64,000 nt of DNA. Source: Methyloligella sp. GL2. Lineage in GTDB: Bacteria > Pseudomonadota > Alphaproteobacteria > Rhizobiales > Methyloligellaceae. The translations under genes and the position numbers were made by a program. The stretch spans positions 2,054,988 to 2,118,987 of the forward strand of contig NZ_CP054476.1 in assembly GCF_013341275.1 (NCBI RefSeq). The letters run 5' to 3'. The notes below the pieces were generated by a model. The model saw only the letters and a list, made by a program, of their open reading frames with translations, did no database searches and was not told the origin of the DNA. This document shows, in pieces, positions 1 to 8,874 of this stretch (its first letter is position 1; the number at the start of each line of letters is the position of its first letter).

Positions 1-400
1 AGCAGATGAAGAACTGGCTGTTGGCGCTGTCGGGATCCTGGCTGCGCGCCGCGCCGACCGTGCCGCGCACGAAGGGCGTGTCGGTGAACTCGGCCTTCAC
101 ATCGGGATAGTCTGAGCCGCCCATGCCGGTGCCGGTCGGATCGCCGGTCTGGGCCATAAAGCCGTCGATGACGCGGTGGAACACGATACCGTCATAGAAG
201 CCTTCGCGGGTGAGCTTTTTGATGCGCTCCACGTGCTTGGGCGCCAGATCGGGGCGCAGTTTGATGATCACGGTGCCGTCCTTGGTCTTCAGGAAGACGA
301 CATTCTCCAGATCGGCGGCGGCGGATGCGGGCTTGGCGGCAAAGGCCGGAACCAGCGCGAGCATGAGCCCGGCCAGAAAAGCGATTTGAGCTATTTTCAT
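1..400 (-). CDS. Periplasmic cyclophilin-type peptidyl-prolyl cis-trans isomerase (3' end outside window)
   Basis: This gene catalyses proline cis-trans isomerisation during folding of exported proteins. Reading from an ATG at 398-400, the first 133 codons are visible and the C-terminus runs off the left edge. The N-terminus (MKIAQIAFLAGLMLALVP, then AFA) is a typical Sec signal peptide, which places the enzyme in the periplasm. Cyclophilin-fold motifs follow: FHRVI, GFMAQTGDPTGTG with the catalytic-site FMAQ(T)GD core, and further on NSQFFI. The ATG overlaps the coaD stop codon by four bases (ATGA), so the two genes are translationally coupled, coaD first. The neighbourhood coaD-cyclophilin is common in Hyphomicrobiales. 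It was recognised by direct translation; only short frames on other phases had been flagged here. Confidence 0.9.
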   Translation of the reverse strand, partial: MKIAQIAFLAGLMLALVPAFAAKPASAAADLENVVFLKTKDGTVIIKLRPDLAPKHVERIKKLTREGFYDGIVFHRVIDGFMAQTGDPTGTGMGGSDYPDVKAEFTDTPFVRGTVGAARSQDPDSANSQFFIC

Positions 401-891
401 TTGGGCAGTTTCCTCTTGAATGCGTCGGCAACACAGGCCGGCACGAAGGCGGTCACATCGCCGCCCATTTCGGCAATCTGTCGGACAAGGGTGGCGGTGA
501 TGTGTCTGGTGCCCGGCGAGGAGGCCAGGAACACCGTCTCCAGGCTCGGCATCAGCGCCGCATTCATGCCCGCCATCTGCATCTCGTAATCGAAATCGCC
601 GGCATCGCGTAAGCCCCGGATCAGGATGGTCGCCTTCTCGGCGCGGGCGGCGTCCACCACCAGCCCGTCGAAGGTGGCGAGCTTGAGCTCCAGCCCGGCA
701 TCCTCAGCCACGGGACGCAGCGCCTGGCCGGCAAGATCCAGCCGCTCGCCGGTGCTGAACATCGGCGTCTTCTGATGATGGGTGCCAACAGCGATCACCA
801 GGCGATCGACCAGCTTGGCGGCACGCCGCACGATATCGACATGGCCGTAAGTGATGGGATCGAAACTGCCGGGATAAAGAGCTGTACGCAT
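397..891 (-). CDS. coaD: Pantetheine-phosphate adenylyltransferase
   Basis: CoaD transfers AMP from ATP to 4'-phosphopantetheine, the penultimate step of coenzyme A synthesis, in the cytoplasm. The 164-residue product has the usual length. It begins MRTALYPGSFDPITYGHVDI, containing the nucleotidyltransferase PGSFDP and T/HxGH-type motif (TYGH). The C-terminal region carries HITATLVR, matching the family's ISSTLVR-type ATP-binding element. The start ATG at 889-891 gives the canonical N-terminus. The stop overlaps the start of the downstream cyclophilin gene by four bases. gyrA lies upstream on the same strand, but an OmpW-like gene is interposed. Confidence 0.97.
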   Translation of the reverse strand: MRTALYPGSFDPITYGHVDIVRRAAKLVDRLVIAVGTHHQKTPMFSTGERLDLAGQALRPVAEDAGLELKLATFDGLVVDAARAEKATILIRGLRDAGDFDYEMQMAGMNAALMPSLETVFLASSPGTRHITATLVRQIAEMGGDVTAFVPACVADAFKRKLPK

Positions 892-1042
892 ACGGGCGGG
901 AACTCCAGACCTCTGACGGCGCCCTCCCCGATGGAGACGCCTCAGGATTCGTGAGGCCCCCTTCTAGCCGTGCGGCGGCGCTGTGGGCAAGCCCCGCGCT
1001 GCCGATGGTGAACGGTGTACTGCGCGCGGCCCCGCAATGACA

Positions 1043-1067
1043 AAGGGCCCGGCAATGCCGAGCCCTT
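1043..1067 (-). terminator. Hairpin downstream of the OmpW-like gene
   Basis: An inverted repeat, AAGGGCCCGGC and GCCGAGCCCTT around a three-base loop, lies about 40 bases after the stop codon of the OmpW-like gene. In the minus direction the stem ends in CCCTTTG, so the U-tract is short. It is a plausible intrinsic terminator. Confidence 0.5.
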
Positions 1068-1107
1068 AAATCGAAGTCTTTTGTTCCGTCGTCGGCGCTT
1101 CGGAGCG

Positions 1108-1800
1108 CTAGAAGCGCGGCCCCAGAACGTCGCTCAGATTGAAGCGATAGCCGGCACCGGCGGAAACGATCCAGGGATCGATATCCACGTCGGCGCGCAC
1201 GCCGGCACCGTTCCAATGGACGTCGGTGTCGATGAAGGTCTTCTTCACGTCGGCATTGAGATACCAGCCATTGCCGAGGGAATAATCGAAGCCCGCCTGC
1301 AGGGTGAAGCCCAGCGCATCGTCGATGCTGACGCTTCTGGCGCCAAGGCGGTTCTTGCCGGTGCCTTCATCGAAGAAGGCGATATATTGCAGGCCCGCGC
1401 CGACATAAGGCTTCCACGCACCGAACGAGGTGAAGTGGTATTGCGCGGTCAGAGCCGGCGGAAAGATCCAGGAATCGGCGATCTCGCCAAGCCCTGCAAT
1501 CGAGCCTTTGCCGTCGACATCGATCTTGGCGAAGCAGCAGAACAGCTCAACCGCCAGATTGTCGTTCAGAAAATAGGTCAGCGTCGCCGCCGGAATCACC
1601 TCATCGTTGACCTCGGCGTTCGCTCCCGGAATTCGCGAACCGCCGGCAGAAACCGATGCATCGGTGTCGGGCAGAACGCCGGACACCAGGCCGCGAATCA
1701 TGAAGTCGCCGTGCTCGTCGCCGGCAGCCGCAGGCTGAACCGCGAAAGCGCCGCCGGCCAGGGCGAGCGCCGCGACGATGAAGGTGCTGATTTTTCTCAT
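1108..1800 (-). CDS. OmpW-family outer membrane beta-barrel protein
   Basis: This is a 230-residue small outer-membrane porin-like protein. The first 26 residues (MRKISTFIVAALALAGGAFA, then VQPAAA) form a signal peptide. The mature part alternates polar and aromatic residues as in eight-stranded barrels, with the OmpW-type segments LTYFLNDNLAVELF, LTAQYHF, KPYVGAGLQY and NADVKKTFIDTDV. The final residue is phenylalanine (LGPRF), as expected for a BAM-assembled barrel protein. OmpW proteins form narrow hydrophobic channels; the substrate here is unknown. The gene is monocistronic between gyrA and coaD, with a candidate terminator downstream. Two adjacent cysteines (FCC) in the barrel region are unusual for this class. 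Confidence 0.88.
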   Translation of the reverse strand: MRKISTFIVAALALAGGAFAVQPAAAGDEHGDFMIRGLVSGVLPDTDASVSAGGSRIPGANAEVNDEVIPAATLTYFLNDNLAVELFCCFAKIDVDGKGSIAGLGEIADSWIFPPALTAQYHFTSFGAWKPYVGAGLQYIAFFDEGTGKNRLGARSVSIDDALGFTLQAGFDYSLGNGWYLNADVKKTFIDTDVHWNGAGVRADVDIDPWIVSAGAGYRFNLSDVLGPRF

Positions 1801-1986
1801 TTGAATGTCTCCCAGTCCCCCGCGCGACTCGCGTGTTGAGTCTCGCGTAAGTCACTCTAGTAACCGGAAGTACCGCAAATCGAGCGGCAGAGGGCCGCAG
1901 CGGTGAGATCGCGCGCCGACCGTTGCGCGGATGCAACGCTCGGCCCGCGCTAACCCCTTGAGGCTGCGGTTAGAATTGCTGTGAGA

Positions 1987-2011
1987 AACCGGCGTGCTGC
2001 AGCGCGCGGTT
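1987..2011 (-). terminator. Possible gyrA terminator
   Basis: In the minus direction, 12 to 36 bases after the gyrA stop, AACCGCG pairs imperfectly with CGCCGGTT around a GCTGCAGC loop and is followed by TCTC. It is weak and was identified by eye only. Confidence 0.3.
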
Positions 2012-2022
2012 CATCCACAATG

Positions 2023-4809
2023 TTACGCCTCGGACCCGTCTTCGGTGTCGTCCGGGCCGACATCGTCATCGCCGTCCTCAGCGTCCTCGTCGCCCTCGCC
2101 ATTCTCAATATCGGCGGGGATATGCTCCACAGAGACCACCTTCTCGTCGGCGGCGGTGTCGAACACGATGACGCCCTGGGTAGAGCGGCCGACCACGCTG
2201 ATGTCGGCGATGGGGATGCGGATCAGCTGGCCGCGATTGGTCACCAGCATGATCTGGTCGCCTTCCTCCACCGGGAAGGACGCGATCAGCTCGCCATTCC
2301 GCTTGTTCACGGTCATGGCGATGATGCCCTTACCGCCGCGGCCGGAGACCCGGTATTCATAGGCGCTGGAGCGCTTGCCGTAGCCGTTCTCGGAGATGGT
2401 GAGCACCAGCTGCTCATGGGCGCTCAGCTCGGCGTAGCGCTCCGGGCTCAGGGCAACGGCTTCGTCGCTGCCCTCCTCCGGATCGGTCTCCGGCTCCACC
2501 TCGGCGCTGCCGCGGCGGATAGCATTGGCCTGGCGCACATAGGCGGCACGCTCGGCGGGGCTGGCCTCGATATGGTTGAGGATAGCCATGGAGATGATCC
2601 GGTCATCCTTGTCCAGCCTGATGCCGCGCACGCCGATGGAGTTGCGGCCCTTGAACTCGCGCACATCGTCTACGGGGAAGCGGATGGCCCGGCCGGCGGC
2701 CGTGGTCAGCAGCACGTCCTGCGCCACGCTGCAGGTCTCCACGTCGACGATCCAGTCGCCCTCGTCGAGCTTCATGGCGATCTTGCCGTTCTGGCGCACA
2801 TCGGTGAAGTCGGAGAGCTTGTTGCGGCGGACGGTGCCCATATTGGTGGCGAACATCACATCCAGCTCGGCCCAGGTCTCCTCGTCCTCGGGCAGCGGCA
2901 TGATGGTGGTGATGTTCTCGTCCTTGCCGAGCGGCAGCAGGTTCACAAGCGCCTTGCCGCGGGCCTGCGGCAAGGCAACCGGCAGCCGCCAGACCTTCAT
3001 CTTGTAGGCCATGCCGCGGGAAGAGAAGAACAGCACCGGGGTATGGGTGTTGGCGATGAAGATGCGAGTGACGAAATCCTCGTCCCGCGTCGCCATGCCG
3101 GAGCGGCCCTTGCCGCCGCGGCGCTGGGCGCGATAGGCGGAAAGCGGCACGCGCTTGATGTAGCCCTTATGGGACACGGTCACGACCATGTCCTCGCGCT
3201 GGATCAGATCCTCGTCCTCGACCTCGCCTTCGGCCTCGACGATCTCGGTGCGGCGCGGGGTGTCGAACTCTTCCTTGACCGCGACAAGCTCATCCTTAGC
3301 GATCTCGATGATGCGGGCGCGGGAGCGCAGGATGTCGAGATAATCGTTGATCTGATCGCCGAGCTTCTTCAGCTCGTCGCCGATCTCGTCGCGCCCCAAC
3401 GCGGTGAGGCGCTGCAGGCGGAGATCGAGAATGGCGCGGGCCTGCTCCTCGGAAAGCCGGTAGGTACCGTCGGCGGCGACCTTGTGGCGCGGATCGGCAA
3501 TCAGCTCCACCAGCGGCGCCACATCGGTGGCCGGCCAATCGCGCTCCATCAACTGGGCGCGTGCCGTCGCCGGATCCGGCGCCTGGCGGATCAGCTTGAT
3601 CACCTCGTCGATATTGGCCACGGCGATGGCCAGACCGACCAGGATATGGGCCCGCTCGCGCGCCTTGCGCAGCAGGTATTTGGTGCGCCGCCCGATCACC
3701 TCCTCGCGGAACTCGGTGAAGGCGACGATCATGTCCTTCAGATTGAGCTGCTCGGGGCGGCCGCCATTCAGCGCCACCATGTTGCAGCCGAAGCTCGATT
3801 GCAGCGGCGAGAAGCGATAGAGCTGGTTCAGCACCACGTCGGCCATGGCGTCGCGCTTCAGCTCGACCACGACGCGCATGCCCGAGCGGTCGCTCTCGTC
3901 GCGGATATCGGAAATGCCTTCGATGCGCTTGTCGCGCACCAGATCGGCGATCTTCTCGATCATCGAGGCCTTGTTCACCTGATACGGGATCTCGGTGATG
4001 ATCAGGGCCTCGCGGTCCTTGCGGATGGTCTCGACGGCGACCTTGCCGCGCATCAGGACCGAGCCGCGCCCTTTGTGATAGGCGGAACGGATGCCGGTGC
4101 GGCCGAGGATGATGCCGCCGGTCGGGAAATCCGGCCCCGGCACGATCTGATTCAGCTCGTCGATATCGATGGCCGGATTGTCGAGATAGGCGATACAGGC
4201 ATCGACCACCTCACCCAGATTATGGGGCGGGATGTTGGTCGCCATGCCGACGGCGATGCCGCCTGCGCCATTGACCAGCAGATTGGGGTAGCGCGCCGGC
4301 AGCACCACCGGCTCGCTCTCGGAATTGTCGTAGTTGTCCTGGAAGTCGACCGTGTCCTTGTCGATATCCTCCAGGAGATTGCTGGAGATCTTCGCCAGGC
4401 GGCATTCGGTGTAACGCATGGCCGCCGGCGGGTCGCCGTCGACCGAGCCGAAATTCCCCTGCCCGTCGACCAGCATGGCGCGCATGGAGAAATCCTGCGC
4501 CATGCGCACCAGCGCGTCGTAGACCGCGCTATCGCCATGAGGGTGATACTTACCGATCACGTCGCCGACCACGCGGGCCGCCTTGCGGTAGGGCTTGTTC
4601 CACTCCAGCCCCATCTCCTGCATCGAATACAGGATCCGGCGGTGCACCGGCTTCAGACCGTCGCGCACATCGGGCAGCGCACGGGACACGATCACGCTCA
4701 TGGCGTAATCGAGATAGGACCGCTTCATCTCGTCGACGAGAGAAATGGGCCGGATATCGGATGGGCCTTCCGGGCCCCCCGGCAAGTCAGTCTGATTGTC
4801 GTCAGTCAA
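2023..4809 (-). CDS. gyrA: DNA gyrase subunit A
   Basis: GyrA is the breakage-reunion subunit of DNA gyrase, which introduces negative supercoils with GyrB. The 928-residue product contains the winged-helix/tower core with catalytic tyrosine 133 ([11 protein letters not shown]). The quinolone-resistance-determining region reads [10 protein letters not shown]; the serine (residue 94) and aspartate (residue 98) equivalent to E. coli S83 and D87 are both wild type. The GyrA-box QRRGGKG is present in the C-terminal pinwheel domain and separates this protein from ParC. The C-terminus is a highly acidic tail (E/D-rich), as in many gyrases. The start ATG gives MTDDNQTDL. It follows ssb on the same strand in the ancestral order, with several genes inserted between. 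Confidence 0.98.
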   Translation of the reverse strand: MTDDNQTDLPGGPEGPSDIRPISLVDEMKRSYLDYAMSVIVSRALPDVRDGLKPVHRRILYSMQEMGLEWNKPYRKAARVVGDVIGKYHPHGDSAVYDALVRMAQDFSMRAMLVDGQGNFGSVDGDPPAAMRYTECRLAKISSNLLEDIDKDTVDFQDNYDNSESEPVVLPARYPNLLVNGAGGIAVGMATNIPPHNLGEVVDACIAYLDNPAIDIDELNQIVPGPDFPTGGIILGRTGIRSAYHKGRGSVLMRGKVAVETIRKDREALIITEIPYQVNKASMIEKIADLVRDKRIEGISDIRDESDRSGMRVVVELKRDAMADVVLNQLYRFSPLQSSFGCNMVALNGGRPEQLNLKDMIVAFTEFREEVIGRRTKYLLRKARERAHILVGLAIAVANIDEVIKLIRQAPDPATARAQLMERDWPATDVAPLVELIADPRHKVAADGTYRLSEEQARAILDLRLQRLTALGRDEIGDELKKLGDQINDYLDILRSRARIIEIAKDELVAVKEEFDTPRRTEIVEAEGEVEDEDLIQREDMVVTVSHKGYIKRVPLSAYRAQRRGGKGRSGMATRDEDFVTRIFIANTHTPVLFFSSRGMAYKMKVWRLPVALPQARGKALVNLLPLGKDENITTIMPLPEDEETWAELDVMFATNMGTVRRNKLSDFTDVRQNGKIAMKLDEGDWIVDVETCSVAQDVLLTTAAGRAIRFPVDDVREFKGRNSIGVRGIRLDKDDRIISMAILNHIEASPAERAAYVRQANAIRRGSAEVEPETDPEEGSDEAVALSPERYAELSAHEQLVLTISENGYGKRSSAYEYRVSGRGGKGIIAMTVNKRNGELIASFPVEEGDQIMLVTNRGQLIRIPIADISVVGRSTQGVIVFDTAADEKVVSVEHIPADIENGEGDEDAEDGDDDVGPDDTEDGSEA

Positions 4810-5205
4810 TGCCCGAAAACCGTGTGGTTGGGTGGTGGCGGGGATCGCATTTCAGCGCCGGCGCCGCGTGTCGAAAACGGCCTCAAGAGCGGTGCCGGCG
4901 AAGGCGATGTCGGTGGCCTCTGTATAGCCGATATGACACCTGCGTCGCAACTTTTCCCCTGCGCTTTTTCGACCGCCATATTCGGGCCATTATCACAGCA
5001 ATTACAATTGCTTACTCAGCCCTTCAGAGCACGGCACAAGGCATTGGGAAAGCCGGCTGCCATCCGGCTTCGAAAAACGCCGAATCTCGGCTCTGCGGGC
5101 GGAACGATTGAAAGGGAATCACGTTGGTTTTTGGTGGCCCCTGCCCAAGGGGCCGCTGCTGCGCAATAGGCGGTTCTGCCGCTTCACATTCAACTGGAGA
5201 TATCG
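4810..5205. other. Divergent gyrA / PRC-barrel intergenic region
   Basis: This stretch of 396 bases has no credible gene. It must contain the divergent promoters of gyrA (minus) and the PRC-barrel gene (plus). It holds one AT-rich perfect palindrome at 4997-5012, listed separately. The remaining open frames in it have no recognisable start signal or protein features. Confidence 0.6.
4997..5012. promoter_or_regulatory. AT-rich palindrome between gyrA and the PRC-barrel gene
   Basis: AGCAATT and AATTGCT flank a two-base centre, giving a 16-base inverted repeat in the middle of the divergent intergenic region. It lies about 190 bases from either start codon. It could be an operator or a nucleoid-protein site; no specific regulator is recognised. 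Confidence 0.3.
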
Positions 5206-5703
5206 ATGCGAGGCATCCTGATTTGCTCGGTTGCCGGTCTCATCGCGTGTACGGCGCCGTGCTACGGGGAAACGGCACAGCAAGAGCCGCTCGACACGCA
5301 ACACCCCACCGAGACCATGGCGCAATCCCGAACGCCCGGACAGATCAACGGTCTGCCGAGCACACGACCGCGATTCCTCACCGAGCAGGAAAGCGGCGAT
5401 TGGCGCGCCGGCGATCTGATCGGCTCGGCGGTGGAGACACCGGCGCATGAGACCGTCGGCGAGATCAACGATCTGGTGTTCGACGATAACGGGCGCGTGG
5501 TCGCCGCGGTGGTCGGCGTCGGCGGGTTTCTCGGCATCGGCGAGAAGAACGTCGCGCTGCGTTTCAAGGATATCCGCCTCGACCGCTCCGACGATGGCGG
5601 GGTGACGCTGATGGCCAATGTCACCCGCAACACGCTGTCCGCCGCGCCGAGCTATCGCACGCTGGAGCAGCAAGCGGTGGTCCCTGTGCAGCGGGAAGAG
5701 TGA
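5206..5703 (+). CDS. PRC-barrel domain protein, exported (possible lipoprotein)
   Basis: This is a 165-residue protein with an N-terminal export signal (MRGILICSVAGLIAC). The LIAC at residues 12-15 fits a lipobox, so it may be a lipoprotein; ordinary cleavage is also possible. After a polar linker, residues about 65-150 form a PRC-barrel: WRAGDLIGSAVETPAHETVG, then EINDLVFDDNGRVVAAVVGV, GGFLGIGEKNVALRF and a hydrophobic end. Exported PRC-barrel proteins are widespread in Hyphomicrobiales. Their function is not established; a structural or stress role is usually assumed. The ATG at 5206 follows the weak Shine-Dalgarno sequence TGGAGA. Confidence 0.85.
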   Translation: MRGILICSVAGLIACTAPCYGETAQQEPLDTQHPTETMAQSRTPGQINGLPSTRPRFLTEQESGDWRAGDLIGSAVETPAHETVGEINDLVFDDNGRVVAAVVGVGGFLGIGEKNVALRFKDIRLDRSDDGGVTLMANVTRNTLSAAPSYRTLEQQAVVPVQREE

Positions 5704-5749
5704 GGCGGGCAAGGCAACAGTCTCGCCTGCTATGCGCCGACGGCGCATT

Positions 5750-5781
5750 CTGTCTCCCTCGTAATCTGTCTCCCCCGTAAG
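5750..5781. repeat. 16-base tandem duplication
   Basis: CTGTCTCCCTCGTAAT (5750-5765) is followed directly by CTGTCTCCCCCGTAAG (5766-5781), with two mismatches. It lies between the PRC-barrel and CDF transporter genes. Confidence 0.7.
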
Positions 5782-5786
5782 ATGGG

Positions 5787-5808
5787 TTCGCGTTAAGCTC
5801 GACGCGAA
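5787..5808. promoter_or_regulatory. Inverted repeat upstream of CDF transporter gene
   Basis: TTCGCGT and ACGCGAA arms (7 bases, perfect) are separated by eight bases. The repeat ends 27 bases before the GTG start of the CDF gene. It could be a metal-responsive operator or a terminator for the upstream PRC-barrel gene; no T-tract follows. Confidence 0.35.
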
Positions 5809-5835
5809 ACAGCACGTGGTTTTCAGGAGGGGTTC

Positions 5836-6798
5836 GTGGCTGCCGGCTCGCGCAAAGTCATCTTCGCCGCATTGGGCGCCAATACGCTGATCGCGCTCAG
5901 CAAGTTCGCCGGTGCCTTCTACACCGGCTCCTCGGCGATGTTCTCCGAGGCGATCCACTCGGTGGTGGATACCGGCAATCAGGGCTTGCTGCTGCTCGGC
6001 ATGAAGCGAGCGCAAAAGCCCCCCGACAGGCATCACCCCTTCGGTTATGGCGCGGAGGTGTTTTTCTGGGCCTTCGTGGTGGCGATCCTGATCTTCGCCG
6101 TGGGCTCGGGCATCTCCTTCTATGAGGGGATGGTCAAGATCCTCGATCCGCACCCGGTCACCGATGCCTATGTGAACTACATCATCCTCGGCGGCGCGGC
6201 GGTGTTCGAAGCCTTCGCCTGGATCGTCGCCTTCCGCGAGTTCCGCCAGGCGCAGGACAAGCAGCGGCCGTTCCGGCTGCTTTCGGCTGTGCGGCAGTCG
6301 AAAGACCCGACCATCTTCACCGTGCTGTTCGAAGATACCGCGGCGATCCTCGGCCTGCTTGCGGCGGTGACCGGCATCGCCGTGGCCGATATCTGGGGTA
6401 TTCTGTGGGCCGACGGGGCGGCCTCGCTGGTGATCGCCGCCATCCTCGCCGGCGCCGCCATCATGCTGGCCTACGAAACCAAAGGACTGCTGATCGGCGA
6501 AGCGGCGAGCCGCACCGTGACCCGCGCCATCCGCGATCTGGTCGCCGCCGAGCCGCGCATCATCAATCTCAACGAGATGCGCACCATGCATCTGGCCCCG
6601 CATGAGATCCTGCTGGCACTCAGCGTCGATTTCGCCGACCGGCTGTCCTCGCAAGAGGTCGAGGAAGCGGTGAGCCAGCTGGAGATCAAGATCAAGCAGG
6701 CCTATCCGGAGGTCTCGCGCATCTTCATCGAGGTGCAGTCGCAGAAGCGGCACGAGCAATTTGCCGCAGAAGAGGCGAAAGCGCAGGGCGCCTCTTAA
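5836..6798 (+). CDS. Cation diffusion facilitator family transporter
   Basis: CDF proteins exchange divalent metal ions for protons across the inner membrane. The GTG start at 5836 is chosen because CAGGAGGGG lies six bases upstream. The 320-residue product has six predicted membrane segments. TM2 carries the HxxxD metal site (SEAIHSVVDTGNQ), followed by the HHPFGYG signature. A short C-terminal cytoplasmic domain (about 220-320) matches the CDF dimerisation domain. In TM5 the motif reads FEDTAAILG rather than the canonical H/DxxxD. The TM5 form and the R-rich loop resemble the SLC30A9-like branch, so the transported metal is uncertain. Confidence 0.9.
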   Translation: MAAGSRKVIFAALGANTLIALSKFAGAFYTGSSAMFSEAIHSVVDTGNQGLLLLGMKRAQKPPDRHHPFGYGAEVFFWAFVVAILIFAVGSGISFYEGMVKILDPHPVTDAYVNYIILGGAAVFEAFAWIVAFREFRQAQDKQRPFRLLSAVRQSKDPTIFTVLFEDTAAILGLLAAVTGIAVADIWGILWADGAASLVIAAILAGAAIMLAYETKGLLIGEAASRTVTRAIRDLVAAEPRIINLNEMRTMHLAPHEILLALSVDFADRLSSQEVEEAVSQLEIKIKQAYPEVSRIFIEVQSQKRHEQFAAEEAKAQGAS

Positions 6799-6892
6799 CG
6801 CCGCCCTGCCCGCTCCCCACCTTGGGCAGAACGCCTGGCACCCGCCGGGCGCCGTTACACCCAAGATGTTGGCAATTCAGGAGATTTCACTC

Positions 6893-7525
6893 ATGCGTCA
6901 CGCATTGTTCGCCGCAGGCCTCGCGCTCGCCCCGATCTTCGCGGTGCTTCCCGCCCAGGCTACCGAATACACGCTTGATCCGGGCCATACCCAGGTGCGG
7001 TTCGGCTGGACCCATTTCGGGTTCTCCGGCCCTGAGGCGAATTTCGACGACGTGACGGGCACGCTGAATGTCGACGAGGACGATCCGGCCAAATCGACCG
7101 TCGAGGTGACGATCCCGGTGAAGAGCATCGACACTCATGTGCCGGCGCTGGACGAGCATCTGCTGACCAAGCCGGAATTCTTCAAGGTCGAAGAGTATCC
7201 GGAGATCACCTTCAAGAGCACCAAAGTGCGCAATATCAGCGACAACAAGAAGCGCTTCGAGGTGGTCGGCGATCTGACCGTGAACGGCATCACCAAAGAG
7301 GTGGTGCTGAAATCGAAGCTCAACAAACATGGCGAGCATCCGATGTATGGCGGCGCCGAGGCGGCCGGGTTCGACGCCACCACCACGCTGAAGCGCTCCG
7401 ATTTCGGCATGGACGCCTTCGTGCCCAATGTCAGCGACAAGCTGAAGGTGCGCATCACCACCGAGGCGATCGAGGCTGATGCCTATGCCAAGAAGCTGGA
7501 AGAGATGAAGGCGAAGGAAGAGTAG
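6893..7525 (+). CDS. YceI-family periplasmic lipid-binding protein
   Basis: YceI proteins have a lipocalin-like barrel that binds polyisoprenoids or similar amphiphiles in the periplasm. The ATG at 6893 is preceded by AGGAGA at 6879-6884 and gives 210 residues starting with a clean signal peptide (MRHALFAAGLALAPIFAVLP, then AQA). The mature protein opens TEYTLDPGHTQVRFGWTHFG, the family's conserved first strands. Later segments include the LTKPEFF(K)VEEYPEITFKS and FGMDAFVPNVSDKL motifs. It follows the CDF gene by about 95 bases on the same strand and may be cotranscribed. A longer in-frame start at 6761 would bury the signal peptide and is rejected. Confidence 0.93.
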   Translation: MRHALFAAGLALAPIFAVLPAQATEYTLDPGHTQVRFGWTHFGFSGPEANFDDVTGTLNVDEDDPAKSTVEVTIPVKSIDTHVPALDEHLLTKPEFFKVEEYPEITFKSTKVRNISDNKKRFEVVGDLTVNGITKEVVLKSKLNKHGEHPMYGGAEAAGFDATTTLKRSDFGMDAFVPNVSDKLKVRITTEAIEADAYAKKLEEMKAKEE

Positions 7526-7532
7526 CCTTCGT

Positions 7533-8705
7533 CTAACGGGTGGGGGTCTCCGGCGGCATGAGCTTCGGCGCTTGGCGCACTTGATGCCTTTCGCCGCGGA
7601 GACCTGCGACCCGTTTGTTTAGCCAAACCACCGTCGCGTCAGCCTTGCGCATGGCCCTCTCCTTCTGGCGCAGCGCCGGGTGCTCAACGAGGTGCCACGA
7701 CAGGGCCGCGAGCGCCAACGTCACTGGAAAGCTGACGGCGAAGAGCACGAGCGCGCTGGCCTGCGGCATCGCCAGGATCAGGGTCTGCTGCACCGGCCAG
7801 CACAAGATATATAGCCCGTAGGAATAATCCCCCAGCCGGTTGAAGCCGCGGATCGCACCGCCGGGAACCAAGGCGAGCCAGATCACGCCATAGGCGAGCG
7901 CGATACGGAAGGTCAGCTCGGCGAACACGGTCTCCCGGGTGACCCAGGCAAGCGCGGCCGCCCCCAAAACGGCGAGCCAATGCAGCCGGATCTTCTCGGC
8001 AAAGACAAAGAAGAAGCCGCCGAGGAAGAAACTCAAGACAAAGCGCGCGGCGCTGTCGATGGCGGCGACCTCTCCGCGCCATGGCGTGGCGAAGGTGACG
8101 AGAAGATAGGCGGCGAACAGGCCTGCAAAGCTATAGGCGATACGCCGGTTAATCAGCGCGCCGACCATCGCGAGCCCGGCCAGAAGCACGTAGCAGATCG
8201 CCTCGTAGCGCAAGGTCCAAAGCGGCGAGTTGATAATGCCGGGCGCCGGTCCGGTCTCGAACACCCCCGGCAGCGGGCTGTTATTGTCGGCCAGGCTGGC
8301 GGTGATCGGCCCGTAAATCCAGGTCTTCAAATCGGTGAAATAGGCGCTCAGCGGCAATGTCGTGACCAGCGGGCCGAGTAGCAGGGCCACGGCCAAGGAG
8401 ACGACGATCAGCGCCGGGAACAGCCGCAAGGCGCGCGCCACAACGTAATCGGTCACGGTCGGCCGGGTGAGCGCGCTGCGGGTGACCAGAAAGCCGGAGA
8501 CGACGAAGAACACATCAACCGCCATACGGCCGATAGGGAACGCCGCGAAATCGAATGTGAGCGGCCCCAGCTGGAGCAGACGCGGGTGGCCACCCGCGCC
8601 GAGCGCCACGCAATGATCCAGCAGCACGGCGCTGGCCGCGAGAAAGCGGATCAGATTGAAGTTGTTATCGCGCCCGTTAAAACGCGCAGCAATTGTCGGC
8701 GTCAT
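7533..8705 (-). CDS. Acyltransferase family 3 (OafA/YrhL-type) membrane protein
   Basis: This is a multi-pass inner-membrane O-acyltransferase, typically decorating polysaccharides with acetyl groups. The start is placed at the ATG at 8703-8705 (MTPTIAARFNGRDNNFNLIR) because the family begins just before the NFNxIRFLAA motif; a start at 8765 would add 20 unrelated residues. The product is 390 residues with about ten hydrophobic segments. Family motifs are the NLIRFLAASAVLLDHC histidine region and the R-rich loop (VVSGFLVTRSAL). The C-terminus is basic and cytoplasmic. No polysaccharide cluster is adjacent, so the acceptor cannot be inferred. Confidence 0.88.
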   Translation of the reverse strand: MTPTIAARFNGRDNNFNLIRFLAASAVLLDHCVALGAGGHPRLLQLGPLTFDFAAFPIGRMAVDVFFVVSGFLVTRSALTRPTVTDYVVARALRLFPALIVVSLAVALLLGPLVTTLPLSAYFTDLKTWIYGPITASLADNNSPLPGVFETGPAPGIINSPLWTLRYEAICYVLLAGLAMVGALINRRIAYSFAGLFAAYLLVTFATPWRGEVAAIDSAARFVLSFFLGGFFFVFAEKIRLHWLAVLGAAALAWVTRETVFAELTFRIALAYGVIWLALVPGGAIRGFNRLGDYSYGLYILCWPVQQTLILAMPQASALVLFAVSFPVTLALAALSWHLVEHPALRQKERAMRKADATVVWLNKRVAGLRGERHQVRQAPKLMPPETPTR

Positions 8706-8856
8706 GGGATTTCGGCGGATTTCGGCTGTTCCAACACATCCCACCCTGCCCCCGAATTGAGACAAGGCTTTGGACGCAACAGCTTACGCCACGCCGTTAA
8801 ATCCCGACGATACAATTAAATTTAGCGTTAAATAATCAGAGGCGAAATTAACCAAG

Positions 8857-8874
8857 ACCGGTCAAGATACCGGT
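8857..8874 (-). terminator. Candidate ssb terminator
   Basis: ACCGGT occurs twice around a six-base loop directly after the ssb stop codon. In the minus direction it is followed by CTTGGTTAATTT, a loose T-rich stretch. It is a modest intrinsic terminator candidate. Confidence 0.4.

Noticed and set aside
1981..5169. Very long plus-strand open frame (1062 codons) opposite gyrA
   Set aside because: It is the antisense shadow of gyrA; the minus-strand protein has all gyrase A motifs and the plus-strand translation has no family features.
8796..8853. TTAA-rich cluster between the acyltransferase gene and ssb considered as CtrA sites
   Set aside because: The spacings between TTAA words are 8 or more bases, not 7, and no full TTAA-N7-TTAAC match exists there.
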